From the NCBI RefSeq assembly GCF_026163685.1, contig NZ_JAOXSR010000009.1, forward strand, positions 1 to 64,000: a DNA stretch of 64,000 nt, in the 5' to 3' direction. Positions 42,774 to 52,262 of the stretch are shown in pieces. The translations under genes and the position numbers were made by a program. Positions within the stretch are counted from its first letter, which is position 1. The number at the start of each line of letters is the position of its first letter. The stretch is from Oerskovia flava. GTDB lineage: Bacteria; Actinomycetota; Actinomycetes; Actinomycetales; Cellulomonadaceae. Below the pieces are notes generated by a model. It ran no database searches. It saw only the letters and a program-made list of their open reading frames with translations, and had not been told where the DNA came from.

Positions 42774-45700
42774 TCAGGGGCCAGAGCGGTGGGCGAGGAC
42801 AGCGAGCTCGACCCGGGAGCGCACGCCGAGCTTGCGGAACACCCGGCCGAGGTGGACCTCGACCGTCCGCACGGAGAGGTACAGCTGGTCGGCCACCTCG
42901 CGGTTCGCACCGCCCTGAACCACGAGGAGCGCGACGTCGAGCTCCCGCTCCGTCAGCTCGTCCGCCCAGCGTGCGCGCAGGTCCGCGAGCGCACCGTCCG
43001 AGACGTCGCTCTCCCGCGCCGCGAGCTGGTCCGAGTCCGCCGAGCGCTTCGCGACCGCCCGGCCGGGCCGGGGCGGACCGCGCAGGTCACCCACGGCGCC
43101 GAGCAGGTCCGACCCGGGCACGTCGGTGGGCTCGCCGAGCACGTGGCCACCCGGGTCGCCCGCCCGCCCGCTCTGCCCGCTGTAGCCGCTGTGCTCGCCG
43201 TGCCCGGGGACGATCTGCCGCTCCGGCTCGCGTCGCCCGTCCCGCTCGAGCAGCACGTCGACGGCCGCGAGCTCGTCCTGCGCGACCGTCACCCAGGCGT
43301 GCGCACCTGACTCGCAGAAGAGCTCGGCGGCGGACAGCAGGTGGCTCTGCGCCTCTTCGAGGTCGCCCAGCCGGGACAGGGCCCGACCCGCGCACAGCTC
43401 GGTGCGGGCGTGCTCGAACGGTGAGAGGCTCCCCCGCCGAGCACCCAGCGCGGCGGCGCGGTAGGCCTCGAGCTCCTCCAGCCCCGCGAGCGCGATCTCG
43501 CCGCGGGCGAGCACCGCGGCACGGGTGGCGGGCGGCAGGTTCTTCGACTCGACCCGGCGCCGGTCGAGTGCCCGGCGCGCGGCGTCGGGCCGGCCCGCGA
43601 GCACCCACGCCTCCACGTCGTCGAGCCCCGGCAGGTGGATGAGGTGGGCACAGTCGGTGCGCTCGCGCTCGGCCGCCAGCTCGAGCAAGGTCGCCGCCTG
43701 GGTGTGGCGGTGCGAGAACGCGGCCCCGATCGCCCGGTCGACAAGCAGGCCGAGACGCACCGGCCGCGCCGTCGGGCACACGCACGTCTCCTCGAGCGCG
43801 GTCGCGAGCGTACCGGTCGTGCCGGTGACGGCCATGTCGAGGCGGCGGGCGAGCGCGACGCCGAGGCCTGCGAGCGGGAGGCCGACGGGCAGGCGGTAGG
43901 CCGCGTCGGCGAGCCCGCGCGCCGCCTTGGTGAGGTCACCGGCCCAGAAGTGCACGAGGACCTGCGCAAGACGCAGGTGCGCCTCCACGAACGGTGTGAC
44001 CGCGGCGTCCGCGCCGTCGAACCACCGCCCGCCCGGCTGGACGGGAGCGAGCCCGGCCACGGCGCTCGCGAGCGTCTGGGCAGCGAGGTCGTGCGCGTCG
44101 TCGGCGGCATGGGCGAGCGCACGGCACACCTGGGCGTACGCCTCGTACTCGGTGCCCGTCCCCGCAACGGCGGCCGGCTCGCCCCGCTCCCCCACGCCGA
44201 AGATCGCGACCCAGGCGCGGGCGAGCGCGAGGTCCGGCGCACCCGCCGGCTCGCCCTCGACGAGCTGCGCGGCGACGTCGAGCATCTGCAGCGCCGACGT
44301 GCCGTCACCCCGCTCGGCGTGCAGGCGAGCAGCAGAGGTCACACCGCGGACGACGTCCAGGCGCCCGGGGGCCGGGCTCCCCGGCACGAGGAAGGGGGCG
44401 ACCTGCGACGCGACGACGTCGTCGGGCACCTGGCCCTCCACGAACGTGAGGGCGCACACGAGGGGGGCGAGGAGACGACGTCGGACGTCGTCGTCACCGG
44501 AGCGGGCGGCCTTGCGCAGCCAGTCCGCCGCGTCGAGGACGTGCCCGGACTGCAGGGCAGCGACCCCGGCGAGCGCGTACGCCTCCGCACGGTCGGCACC
44601 CACGCCCTGGCTCGCCGCCTCGCGCGCGACCTCGTGCGCCCACACCACGTCGCCGTGCTCCAGCAGGCGGCGAGCCAGTCCGAGGAGCGCAGGCACCAGG
44701 GCCGGGTCGCCGGCGAGCGTCGCGAGCGCCGTGTGCCAGTCCGCGAGATCCGCCTCGCCCGCGTGCGCGTGCGCCCGGGCGAGCGCCGTGTGGGCGTGCG
44801 TGCGCTCCGCGAGGCACGCGTCCCCGTGCACGAGGGACCGCACGCGCGGGTCCACGACCGAGAAGCGACCCGAGACCAGCGCGAGATGCTCGGCCAGCGG
44901 CCCGTCGAGCAGGTCGTCGATCTCGAGCCCGGCCGCCTCGAGCAGGACGTCGGTCCGGTCCACCACGGCGACGGACGCCACGAGCAGGGCCGCGCGCTGC
45001 GTGTCGGTCAGGTGCGCGAGACGGTCTCCGAGGAGCCCGCGCACGGCCGGGACGACGGGCAGCGGGTCGGGCAGGAGCGAACCGCCGCGGAGCTGTTCGG
45101 GCGTGAGCTGGCGAGCCGTCTGCGCGATCGCGGCGGCGTTCCCACCGAGGAGCGCGGAGAGGCGGGCCGCGACGTGCGGAGCCACCGCGAGCCGGCAGTC
45201 GACCGACAGCAGGCGCAGCGCGTCGGCCGGTCCGAGACGCGGCACCGAACGCATCTCGACAGGGTGCGGCAGCGGACGGGGGAACGCGTCGTCGGGGGCC
45301 GTCGCCAGGAGAACGACCGGGCTGCGGCGGTTGGTCACGAGGCTGACGACGATCGACCGGCTCAGCTCGTCGACCCGGTGGAAGTCGTCCGCGACGAGGA
45401 CGACGGTCGCTCCCTCGGCGGCGGCGAGGAGGTACTCGGCGAGCGCCACGGCCGCGACCTCCGGGAGGTAGCCGTAGTCCGCGCGGTCCAGGTCGAGCGC
45501 CTTCGCGAGCTCGGGCGGCACGCTGTGCCCGGTGAGCTGGACGAGCTGCGAGACCACCGACGAGGCGCAGGCCCCGGGCCGCGTCGGTGCGGACGGCGGC
45601 TGGCAGCGGATCAGCACGGGCGCTCGGGGGACCCGCAGCTCGCGGACCGACTCGCAGATGAGCTCGAGGGTGGCGCTCGCTCCCATGCCCTGCTCGGCCG

Positions 45701-45890
45701 TCCAGACGAACGCCCCGCGCCCGTCGCAGACGGCGTCGAGCGCGAGCTCGATCTCGCTCGATCGGGACGAGAGACGTTCGAGCCGCCGGGCGGGCAGTCC
45801 GCCCGCGACCGGGCCGCCCACCGGCCCACCGCCGTGGTCTGCGGCCGCACCGGTGGTGGTGCGCTGGCTGCCCAGCGTGCTGCCTGGCAT
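42774..45890 (-). CDS. Large LuxR-type regulator with degenerate ATPase domain
   Basis: This is a 1038-residue LAL/MalT-like regulator. The N-terminal AAA region has a Walker B-like VVLVADDFHRVD, but the P-loop position reads EQGMGASAT, without the lysine. A TPR-like helical middle is followed by a C-terminal LuxR HTH (LTERELDVALLVVQGGANRE, then LSVRTVEVHLGRVFRKLGV). GGAGGGGG precedes the ATG at 45890. It lies directly upstream of the two chitinase genes in the same orientation, so it is a candidate activator for them. The missing lysine suggests altered or no ATP hydrolysis. Confidence 0.82.
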   Translation of the reverse strand: MPGSTLGSQRTTTGAAADHGGGPVGGPVAGGLPARRLERLSSRSSEIELALDAVCDGRGAFVWTAEQGMGASATLELICESVRELRVPRAPVLIRCQPPSAPTRPGACASSVVSQLVQLTGHSVPPELAKALDLDRADYGYLPEVAAVALAEYLLAAAEGATVVLVADDFHRVDELSRSIVVSLVTNRRSPVVLLATAPDDAFPRPLPHPVEMRSVPRLGPADALRLLSVDCRLAVAPHVAARLSALLGGNAAAIAQTARQLTPEQLRGGSLLPDPLPVVPAVRGLLGDRLAHLTDTQRAALLVASVAVVDRTDVLLEAAGLEIDDLLDGPLAEHLALVSGRFSVVDPRVRSLVHGDACLAERTHAHTALARAHAHAGEADLADWHTALATLAGDPALVPALLGLARRLLEHGDVVWAHEVAREAASQGVGADRAEAYALAGVAALQSGHVLDAADWLRKAARSGDDDVRRRLLAPLVCALTFVEGQVPDDVVASQVAPFLVPGSPAPGRLDVVRGVTSAARLHAERGDGTSALQMLDVAAQLVEGEPAGAPDLALARAWVAIFGVGERGEPAAVAGTGTEYEAYAQVCRALAHAADDAHDLAAQTLASAVAGLAPVQPGGRWFDGADAAVTPFVEAHLRLAQVLVHFWAGDLTKAARGLADAAYRLPVGLPLAGLGVALARRLDMAVTGTTGTLATALEETCVCPTARPVRLGLLVDRAIGAAFSHRHTQAATLLELAAERERTDCAHLIHLPGLDDVEAWVLAGRPDAARRALDRRRVESKNLPPATRAAVLARGEIALAGLEELEAYRAAALGARRGSLSPFEHARTELCAGRALSRLGDLEEAQSHLLSAAELFCESGAHAWVTVAQDELAAVDVLLERDGRREPERQIVPGHGEHSGYSGQSGRAGDPGGHVLGEPTDVPGSDLLGAVGDLRGPPRPGRAVAKRSADSDQLAARESDVSDGALADLRARWADELTERELDVALLVVQGGANREVADQLYLSVRTVEVHLGRVFRKLGVRSRVELAVLAHRSGP

Positions 45891-46057
45891 GACGGACCCC
45901 CTCCAGTCCGGGGACGACGGCGTCCGGACGACTATGAGGGATCTTAACAATCTCCGCGTGACGACGGCGGGTCACGGGTGTCACGACGATGTTTCCGCAG
46001 GTGACGACGCCGCCCGAGGGGCGCGACAGAGCCGTCGAGGCTTGCGCGCCCCCGGCG

Positions 46058-46483
46058 TCAGGCCTCGAGGACGAGGGTCACGGGCCCGTCGTTGACGAGC
46101 TCGACGGCCATGTCCGCACCGAAGACGCCCGTCGCGACCTCGATCCCGCGCTCCCGCAGGCGGGCGACGACCGCGTCGACCAGCGGCTCGGCGACGTCCC
46201 CCTTCGCCGCACCGTTCCACGACGGGCGGCGTCCCTTGCGGGTGTCGGCGTAGAGCGTGAACTGGCTGACCACGAGCACCGGGGCACCCTCGTCCAGCAC
46301 CGAGCGCTCGCCCGCGAGGATCCGCAGCTCCGCGATCTTGCGGGCGATGAGCTCGACCTGCTCGGGGCCGTCGTCGTGCGTCACCCCGACCAGCGCGAGC
46401 AGCCCCGGCCGGTCGATCCGGCCGACGACCTCGCCGCCTACCCGGACCGCGGCGTGCGTCACGCGCTGCACGACCGCCCTCAT
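46058..46483 (-). CDS. dtd: D-aminoacyl-tRNA deacylase
   Basis: This 141-residue enzyme hydrolyses D-amino acids (and glycine mis-attached to tRNA-Ala) from tRNA. The two defining motifs are present: [17 protein letters not shown] (SQFT) and VNDGPVTL (NxGPxT). It opens [13 protein letters not shown] as is typical. It overlaps the upstream asparaginase gene by 4 bp (ATGA), so it is translationally coupled. Confidence 0.95.
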   Translation of the reverse strand: MRAVVQRVTHAAVRVGGEVVGRIDRPGLLALVGVTHDDGPEQVELIARKIAELRILAGERSVLDEGAPVLVVSQFTLYADTRKGRRPSWNGAAKGDVAEPLVDAVVARLRERGIEVATGVFGADMAVELVNDGPVTLVLEA

Positions 46484-47490
46484 CGGGCCGCCTCCGCCGA
46501 GGCGCCGGAGAACGTCGCGCGGACCTCGCCCACCGGGACACCACCACCCAGCACGGGGGTCTGCCCGACGGCGGCCAACGCCCGGGCGTCCGTCCCACCC
46601 AGCCGCTCGGCGCCCAGGTGCCGCAAGGCCGCCACGAGCACCGCCGGGCGCGGGCGGGCGGAGCCGTCGAGGACCTTGAAGGCCAGCGACCCGCCGTCGG
46701 GCAGGCCCGCCGCGTACACGCCGTCCGCGCCGTCCTTGGCGACCAGACCCGGGACCGCGCGCATGGCGTCCGTCGCGTCGCGGCCCGTCCCGCCGACCAT
46801 CTCCGGGAACGCCGACAGGGCGCGGGCCACCTGCGCCTCGGGAGAGGTCGGCGCCTCGACCGGCGCGGAGGCGATGCGCCCGAACGACCGGGCGAGCCCC
46901 GCCAGCGACGTCGCGAAGAGGGGGGCACCGCAGCCGTCGGTCGTGACCCGGGTGCTCTCGTCACCGGTGAGCTCCAGCAGCGTCGAGCGGATCACCTGCT
47001 GCAAGGGGTGCTCGGCGTCGAGGTAGGCCGCGGTGTCCCACCCGGCGACGACACACGTCGCGAGCATCGCCGCGTGCTTGCCCGAGCAGTTCTGCGTGAT
47101 CGGGGCGGGACCGTGACCGGTGCTCTGCCACTCGAAGGCCGCGGGCGCGTACACGGGCATGTCCGGGGTGTTGCGCAGCGCCGCCTCGTCGAGCCCGACG
47201 CTCGCCAAGATCTCGCGTGCGCCCGCGAGGTGCTCGGCCTCCCCGTTGTGGCTCGCCGCCGCCAGGGCCAGCAGGCGCGGGGGCAGGTCGAGGCCGGACC
47301 GCACCATCGCCACCGCCTGGAGCGGCTTGACGCTCGACCGCGGCCAGATCACGACGGCCGGGTCACCGAGCACGAGCCGGTCACCGGCCGCCGGATCCAC
47401 CACGAGGTGGCCCAGGTGCACGGACTCGACCAGCCCGCCCCGGACGACCTCGGCCAACGGGACGGCCGCGCGCGCGACGTCCGGCGTCAC
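46480..47490 (-). CDS. Asparaginase (thermolabile L-asparaginase II-type family)
   Basis: This is a 336-residue protein of the asparaginase II family found in actinobacteria and Rhizobium, unrelated to the classic E. coli fold. Typical segments are [42 protein letters not shown] and [14 protein letters not shown]. It would release ammonia from asparagine. It starts with GTG overlapping the DUF2516 gene by 4 bp and is coupled to dtd downstream. Confidence 0.87.
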   Translation of the reverse strand: MTPDVARAAVPLAEVVRGGLVESVHLGHLVVDPAAGDRLVLGDPAVVIWPRSSVKPLQAVAMVRSGLDLPPRLLALAAASHNGEAEHLAGAREILASVGLDEAALRNTPDMPVYAPAAFEWQSTGHGPAPITQNCSGKHAAMLATCVVAGWDTAAYLDAEHPLQQVIRSTLLELTGDESTRVTTDGCGAPLFATSLAGLARSFGRIASAPVEAPTSPEAQVARALSAFPEMVGGTGRDATDAMRAVPGLVAKDGADGVYAAGLPDGGSLAFKVLDGSARPRPAVLVAALRHLGAERLGGTDARALAAVGQTPVLGGGVPVGEVRATFSGASAEAAR

Positions 47491-47810
47491 CAGCCAGAAC
47501 CGCCCGCCGGGCCGTTGCCCTGGCCCCGCGAGTACGGCGTGAGCCGCGGACGGACGTCCACGAGGTAGATCATCGCGGGCACGACCGCGATGATGCTGAA
47601 GAAGCCGATCCCTCCGCCGATCCCGATGAACCCGATCGCCGCGGCCACGCCCAGGATGGCCAGCCAGATCGGCTTCGACAGCTTGCCCTCGGCGGTGAAC
47701 GCGCCCGCCGGGCGACGCGCCGCGTCGATGAGGGCGACGAGCTGCGTCACGAAGACGACGATCGTCAGGACCAGGAGCACGAAGTTCTGCGCTGCACCGA
47801 AGAGATTCAC
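47487..47810 (-). CDS. DUF2516 membrane protein
   Basis: This is a 107-residue protein with three hydrophobic segments, starting MNLFGAAQNFVLLVLTIVVF. It matches the DUF2516 family widespread in actinobacteria (ALIDAARRP; LSKPIWLAIL; VYLVDVRP-type end). Function unknown. It is the first gene of a coupled trio with the asparaginase and dtd genes. Confidence 0.87.
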   Translation of the reverse strand: MNLFGAAQNFVLLVLTIVVFVTQLVALIDAARRPAGAFTAEGKLSKPIWLAILGVAAAIGFIGIGGGIGFFSIIAVVPAMIYLVDVRPRLTPYSRGQGNGPAGGSGW

Positions 47811-47862
47811 GGGACGAGCCTACGGCAGCGACCGCACGTGCCGTTCCCTGCTGCGCCCGGGT

Positions 47863-48315
47863 TCAGGCCTCCGGGACCACCCGCAGACCGTGCGACCGGG
47901 CTGCGCGCGAGACGTGCTCGTCCCACGCCGCGACGAGGGTGTCCTCGTGCTGGAGGGTGAGCGCGCTCGCCACGTGCACGGCGTCCGCTCCGCGCAGCGC
48001 GTGCCCGTCGGCCCCCGCGGCCGTCCCGGGCCCGCCGAGCATCGCGCCCGCGCGGTCGGCGACGGCTGCCGTCACCTCGACGACGTGCAGCGCCGGCCAC
48101 AGGCTCTCCCAGGTCGCGAGCGCGTCGTCGTGCGCCGACCGGTCGAGCAGCCCGCTGCGCGCACCGGAGGCGAGCGCTGCCCGGAGCTCGGTGTCCGACA
48201 ACCGACTCGTGGCCACGAGGTCCGCACCGTTCCAGAGTCGGCTCGCCAGGACCGATCCGCTCTCGGGGACGCAGAGCTTCACAAGAGCGCTCGCGTCGAA
48301 GTACACCAGTGCCAT
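47863..48315 (-). CDS. vapC: PIN-domain toxin VapC
   Basis: This 150-residue PIN ribonuclease cleaves RNA, often tRNA, when free of its antitoxin. Acidic residues: D7 in YFDASALVKL, E43 in SDTELRAAL, and Asp in RGADAVHVASAL (about residue 109). Length and motifs are normal, so it should be active. It follows the antitoxin gene by 11 bp in one operon. Confidence 0.88.
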   Translation of the reverse strand: MALVYFDASALVKLCVPESGSVLASRLWNGADLVATSRLSDTELRAALASGARSGLLDRSAHDDALATWESLWPALHVVEVTAAVADRAGAMLGGPGTAAGADGHALRGADAVHVASALTLQHEDTLVAAWDEHVSRAARSHGLRVVPEA

Positions 48316-48326
48316 CGAGACCCCGT

Positions 48327-48608
48327 TCAGCGCCGGATACGTCGGACGAGGCCGGAGACCCCGGACCCTCTCGCGGGCCTGCCCGCTGCTCGCTCGTCGC
48401 GCTCCGTCGGGGCGGCGAGGGGACGCTCGGCGCCCGCCGGGGTGAGCAGCCCGTCGCGGGTCAGCTCGGTGACGAGGTCCGCCGTCGCGACACCGGTCAG
48501 CCGTGCCACCGGCACCCCCCGCTCGGTGATGATCACGTCCTCACCCGCCCTCGCCCGCTCGATCCACGACTTGAGCTCGGCCCGCAGGGCGCTGACGGAA
48601 ACCTCCAT
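48327..48608 (-). CDS. vapB: Phd/YefM-type antitoxin VapB
   Basis: This is a 93-residue DNA-binding antitoxin. The N-terminal MEVSVSALRAELKSWIERAR and ITERGVPVARLTG are the Phd/YefM fold. The C-terminal half is charged and probably unfolded until it wraps VapC. A perfect palindrome AAGGTACCTT (48615-48624) lies 7 bp before the ATG and is a likely autoregulatory operator. It overlaps a TACCTT that could be the -10 of a leaderless transcript. Confidence 0.85.
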   Translation of the reverse strand: MEVSVSALRAELKSWIERARAGEDVIITERGVPVARLTGVATADLVTELTRDGLLTPAGAERPLAAPTERDERAAGRPARGSGVSGLVRRIRR

Positions 48609-48614
48609 CCCCCG

Positions 48615-48624
48615 AAGGTACCTT
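48615..48624. promoter_or_regulatory. vapBC operator candidate
   Basis: The perfect palindrome AAGGTACCTT sits immediately upstream of vapB. The half containing TACCTT fits the TANNNT -10 pattern at leaderless distance from the ATG, so binding would block polymerase. Confidence 0.4.
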
Positions 48625-48684
48625 TCCCGCCCGGATCACGTGCACCGAACGCCGACCGTGCCCTGCGGCGCCCCGGGAGACGCC

Positions 48685-49821
48685 TCAGAGCTCCGGCAGC
48701 ACGTCCCGCGCTGCCTGCGGCGGGACCCCGGCGACCTCGAGCACGTCGACCAGCGGGGACCTCACCAGCAGGACGAGCGACTGCACCTGCCAGTCCCCGG
48801 CGCCGATCACCCGCGGGTCGAGCGTCGCGGCCGTCTCGAGAAGGATCTCGCGGGCGACCACAGGGTCCCGGCCGGCGCCGATCGCCTCGGCCAGGACCCG
48901 GACGGCCTCGGCGAACCGGCTCGTGATCTCGGCGACCGGCGCGAGGTCGTGCTCACCGGTCGCCGACGCGAGCGAGCGCCGGGCGAGGACCCGCGTCGAG
49001 CGCATCGCCCGGTCGACCAGCACCGCCCGGCGCTCGGTGTCACCCAGCTCGGTCCGGTGCTTGCGCGCCACGGCGCGCACCCGCGCCAGCTCCCGCGCGC
49101 TGACGGCGCTCGCGTGCCACTCCTCCAGCGCGGGCTCGGACGCCCGGCCGCGCACGAGGGCGGCCTCGAGGTCGTCAGGGTCGCCCGAGCGCAGGCCGCG
49201 CGTGAGCAGGTCGAGGGTCTCCGCCAGCTCCGTCGTCGCCTCGGCGCCGAGCATCCTGGGCCGACGCCGCGGGTCGCCCGGGGTGAGCGCCGCAGCCAAC
49301 AGGGCGATCGCTCCCCCGACGAGGGCGTCCGTCCACCGGCCGAGGGGACCCCCGCCCTGGACGGCGGGCAGCCCGACGATCACGATCGCCTGCACCCCGG
49401 CCTGGGTCGCGAGAAGGGGCCCCCGGTCGATGAACCGCGCCGCGAGCGCGGAGGCGGCCAGGACGAGGGCGACCTGCCACCAGCCGGTGCCGATGACGTG
49501 CACGACGAGGTCCCCGAGCCCGACACCGACCGCCACCCCGACCGCGAGCTCCAGGACCCGGCGGACCTGACGGTCCTGGCTGAAGCCGAGGCACACCCAG
49601 GCCGAGACCGGGGCGAAGAACGGGTACTCGTGGCCCAGCAGGTAGTACGCGATCGCGAACGCGACGCCCGCGGCGAGGGACGCCTGGACGATCGGCCAGA
49701 ACCCGACCCGGACCCGCGAGGCACCCTGGCGGATCCGGGCCCGCAGGAGCAGCCTGCGGAAGGCCGAACGGGCGAGGCCGACGGCGCGCGGCTCGTCCGG
49801 CCCGGGCGCCGCGGAGGTCAC
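48685..49821 (-). CDS. FUSC-family membrane protein
   Basis: This is a 378-residue protein with a GTG start. The N-terminal half has about six TM helices in the FUSC pattern (VGFWPIVQASLAAGVAFAIA; YPFFAPVSAWVCLGFSQDR; RRVLELAVGVAVGVGLGDL). The C-terminal half is a cytoplasmic helical domain with many Arg/Glu. Related proteins include aromatic-acid efflux pumps and aluminium-activated channels; the substrate here is unknown. It overlaps the YgfZ gene by 4 bp (GTGA). Confidence 0.82.
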   Translation of the reverse strand: MTSAAPGPDEPRAVGLARSAFRRLLLRARIRQGASRVRVGFWPIVQASLAAGVAFAIAYYLLGHEYPFFAPVSAWVCLGFSQDRQVRRVLELAVGVAVGVGLGDLVVHVIGTGWWQVALVLAASALAARFIDRGPLLATQAGVQAIVIVGLPAVQGGGPLGRWTDALVGGAIALLAAALTPGDPRRRPRMLGAEATTELAETLDLLTRGLRSGDPDDLEAALVRGRASEPALEEWHASAVSARELARVRAVARKHRTELGDTERRAVLVDRAMRSTRVLARRSLASATGEHDLAPVAEITSRFAEAVRVLAEAIGAGRDPVVAREILLETAATLDPRVIGAGDWQVQSLVLLVRSPLVDVLEVAGVPPQAARDVLPEL

Positions 49822-50978
49822 AGCATGTTCTGGGGTGCGTCCGCGCCGCGGGGCGTGAGCCCGCGCGCCACCTGACCGCGCGACTCCGGGCGGTCGACCG
49901 ACACGCCCTCCGCCGGGACGACGACCTCCTGCGTCGCGGCGACGGCTCCGCCGTCGCACTCGACGAGGACCTCGACGTCGCCCGGCGCGCTGCGCTTGAG
50001 GACCGCGAGGGCGATCGGGCCGAGCTCGTGGTGCCGGGCGACGGTCGTCACGGTGCCGACCGACCGGCCCGCCGGTGCGCCCTCGGCCGTGCGGACCACG
50101 ACCTCCGCACCGGGGGTCGGCAGCAGGTGCCCCGACCCGTCGAGGTGCAGCATCACGAGGCGGCGCGGCGGACGGCCGAGGTTGTGCACCCGCGCGACCG
50201 TCTCCTGGCCGCGGTAGCAACCCTTGGTGAGGTGGACGGCGGTGCGCAGCCAGTCCAGCTCGTGCGGGATCGAGCGGTGGTCGACCTCCGTGGCGAGCCG
50301 TGGCCGCCAGGCCTCGACGCGCAGCGCCTCGCTCGCCCACGTGCCGACGAGCCGCCAGCCCGCCGCCTCGCGCGCGGCCACGGCGTCGGCAAGCTCCGCC
50401 CGCGGCACGACGACCAGCCGCCAGGGCCGCTCGGCACCCGGGTGCGAGTCCGTGGCGGGTCCGTACCGGGTGCCGCCGGGGGCGACGTGCGGCCACGGGT
50501 CGCGCCAGGTCACGGGCTCGCCCGGCGCGCCCTCGGCGTCGAGGGGCTCGCCGAGCACGGCGAGCTCGTCGCTGAGGTCGGCGATCTCCACGCGCATCAT
50601 GAACTTCATGCGCTCGAGCCACGCGGCGAGCCCAGCCGCGTGCGACCCCTCGGTGAGGAGCCACGTGGACTCGCCGTCGTCCACGACGCCCGCGGCGTGC
50701 TCGACGTGCCCCTGCGGGCTGAGGACCAGCAGCTCGGTCGACGTGCGCGGCTCCAGGCCCAGCAGGTCCTGCGAGGTGATGGAGTGGAGCCAGGAGAGCC
50801 GGTCGGGGCCGGTGACACGGACGACGCCCAGGTGAGACTGGTCGACGACGGCGCCACCGGTCTGCAGCGCACGCTGCTCACCCGTCGGGTCGCCGTAGTG
50901 CCAGGCCACGCCGGCGTCGGGGCCGGCGGCCTCGACCGCCCCGTGGCGGGAGAGCAGAGGGCTGGGGTGGTGTGTCAC
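49818..50978 (-). CDS. ygfZ: Folate-binding protein YgfZ
   Basis: This is a 386-residue tetrahydrofolate-binding protein that supports Fe-S cluster enzymes. The signature KGCYRGQETVARVHN is intact (K-G-C-Y-x-G-Q-E). The N-terminal part resembles aminomethyltransferase (VVDQSHLGVVRVTGPDRLSW). GAGGAGCC precedes the GTG at 50978. It is coupled to the FUSC gene downstream and preceded by the FABP-like gene in the same direction. Confidence 0.9.
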   Translation of the reverse strand: MTHHPSPLLSRHGAVEAAGPDAGVAWHYGDPTGEQRALQTGGAVVDQSHLGVVRVTGPDRLSWLHSITSQDLLGLEPRTSTELLVLSPQGHVEHAAGVVDDGESTWLLTEGSHAAGLAAWLERMKFMMRVEIADLSDELAVLGEPLDAEGAPGEPVTWRDPWPHVAPGGTRYGPATDSHPGAERPWRLVVVPRAELADAVAAREAAGWRLVGTWASEALRVEAWRPRLATEVDHRSIPHELDWLRTAVHLTKGCYRGQETVARVHNLGRPPRRLVMLHLDGSGHLLPTPGAEVVVRTAEGAPAGRSVGTVTTVARHHELGPIALAVLKRSAPGDVEVLVECDGGAVAATQEVVVPAEGVSVDRPESRGQVARGLTPRGADAPQNML

Positions 50979-51055
50979 GGTACGGCTCCTCGAGTCGCTG
51001 GTGGGTTGGCTCCTCGGTCGGCGGACCGGGCTGAGGTGCGGGCTACCGGTGCGGG

Positions 51056-51643
51056 CTACTGCCGGTCCATCTTCGCCGAGGCGTAGGACTGCAGCGGCTG
51101 ACCGAACGCCGAGAGCTCCCAGACCCACAGGAGCTGGCCCTGCACGAGCCCGAAGAGCCGCTTGGACGCGGCGACCTCGGAGGCCGTCGCGGTCCGGGCG
51201 ATGAGGTCGCTGGCGAGGTCGACCCTGCCGTTGCCCACGGCGCCGAGATAGACGGACACACGGCCCGACGCGTCGGCGAGCAGGACCTCGACCGGGTGCT
51301 TGTCGTCCTCCAGGCCTTCGGGACGCTCGGTCGAGACCCGCCAGTACCCGGTCTCGGTGGACCACACCGTGCCCTGCGACGCCGCGGTCTCGAGAGCCGC
51401 CTCGTCACGCTCGGGCCACTGCCCCTCGTCCGGGACCGTCGACGGGACCTCGGCGTCGAGGACGCGCAGCGTCGACGTGTACCGCAGGTAGGGGCCGCCG
51501 TCGTGGTCGAAGACGACGTCCTGGACGAACGGCGTCTCGTCGATACCGGGGTAGCTGATGACCCCTTCGCCGCGCCAGGAGCCCACCAGCCAGGCGAGCG
51601 GGTAGACCTCGGGAGCGAGTCCGTCAGGGAAGGCGAATGCCAT
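51056..51643 (-). CDS. Nitrobindin-like heme-binding (FABP/DUF1794) protein
   Basis: This is a 195-residue beta-barrel protein. The GxWxGxG motif GSWRGEG is at residues 21-27. The proximal-histidine region of family members would be near the C terminus, but I see no obvious His there (LSAFGQPLQSYASAKM), so heme binding is uncertain. It opens LAPEVYPLAWLVGSW as is typical. Orthologues in mycobacteria isomerise peroxynitrite. Confidence 0.8.
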   Translation of the reverse strand: MAFAFPDGLAPEVYPLAWLVGSWRGEGVISYPGIDETPFVQDVVFDHDGGPYLRYTSTLRVLDAEVPSTVPDEGQWPERDEAALETAASQGTVWSTETGYWRVSTERPEGLEDDKHPVEVLLADASGRVSVYLGAVGNGRVDLASDLIARTATASEVAASKRLFGLVQGQLLWVWELSAFGQPLQSYASAKMDRQ

Positions 51644-51673
51644 GCGTGCTACCTCTCGGCGCGCCGACGGTGA

Positions 51674-51787
51674 TCAGCGCTGGCCCTTGAACAGCTTGTA
51701 GACGACGTACCCCGCGAACCACGTGATCGTCAGTGTCGCGGCGATCAGCAGCCCCAGGAAGATGAGCTCGAGCGTGTGTGTCGACAT
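51674..51787 (-). CDS. Small single-pass membrane protein (37 residues)
   Basis: This tiny protein opens MSTHTLELIFLGLLI, has one TM helix of about 21 residues, and ends in a basic tail YKLFKGQR. AGGATCG precedes the ATG at a workable distance. It lies between the FABP-like gene (same strand) and the divergent DsrE gene. Its hydrophobic pattern, good start and tight fit between genes support a real product. No function can be assigned. Confidence 0.6.
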   Translation of the reverse strand: MSTHTLELIFLGLLIAATLTITWFAGYVVYKLFKGQR

Positions 51788-51845
51788 GGCGTCGATCCTA
51801 CCGTCCACGGCATGGACTGACCGTCCACGGCATAGGCTCAGGGAC

Positions 51846-52253
51846 GTGACATCGGCAGCTTCCCCGGAACCCGGCACCTCGACGACGACCCCCGAGCGCT
51901 CCCTCGTCGTGAAGACGACGTCGGGCCTGGAGCGCCCCGAGGCCACCAACCAGGCGTTCACCGTCGCGGCGGCCGCGATCGCGGCCGGGGCGACGGTCAG
52001 CCTCTGGCTCACGGGCGAGTCCGCGTGGTTCGCGCTCCCTGGTCGCGCGGCGGACCTCGAGCTCGAGCACGCAGCACCCCTGCCCGACCTCCTGGAGGTC
52101 GTCCTCGCCGCGGGCACCCTCACCGTCTGCACACAGTGCGCCGCGCGGCGCGGGATCACCGAGGACGACGTGCTGCCGGGCGTGCGGATCGCCGGCGCGG
52201 CGGTGTTCGTCGAGGAGTCGCTGCGACCCGGTGCGCAGGCGCTCGTCTACTGA
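51846..52253 (+). CDS. DsrE-family protein
   Basis: This is a 135-residue protein of the DsrE/YchN fold. ERPEATNQAFTVAAAAIAAG, then VSLWLTGESAWFALPG, are typical of the actinobacterial DsrE-like family. Two cysteines (LTVCTQCAARRG) could carry sulfur. Start: GTG at 51846 after CAGGGAC. It is convergent with the DUF4395 gene with only 9 bp between. A role in sulfur handling is plausible but unproven. Confidence 0.8.
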   Translation: MTSAASPEPGTSTTTPERSLVVKTTSGLERPEATNQAFTVAAAAIAAGATVSLWLTGESAWFALPGRAADLELEHAAPLPDLLEVVLAAGTLTVCTQCAARRGITEDDVLPGVRIAGAAVFVEESLRPGAQALVY

Positions 52254-52262
52254 CCCTGCCGG

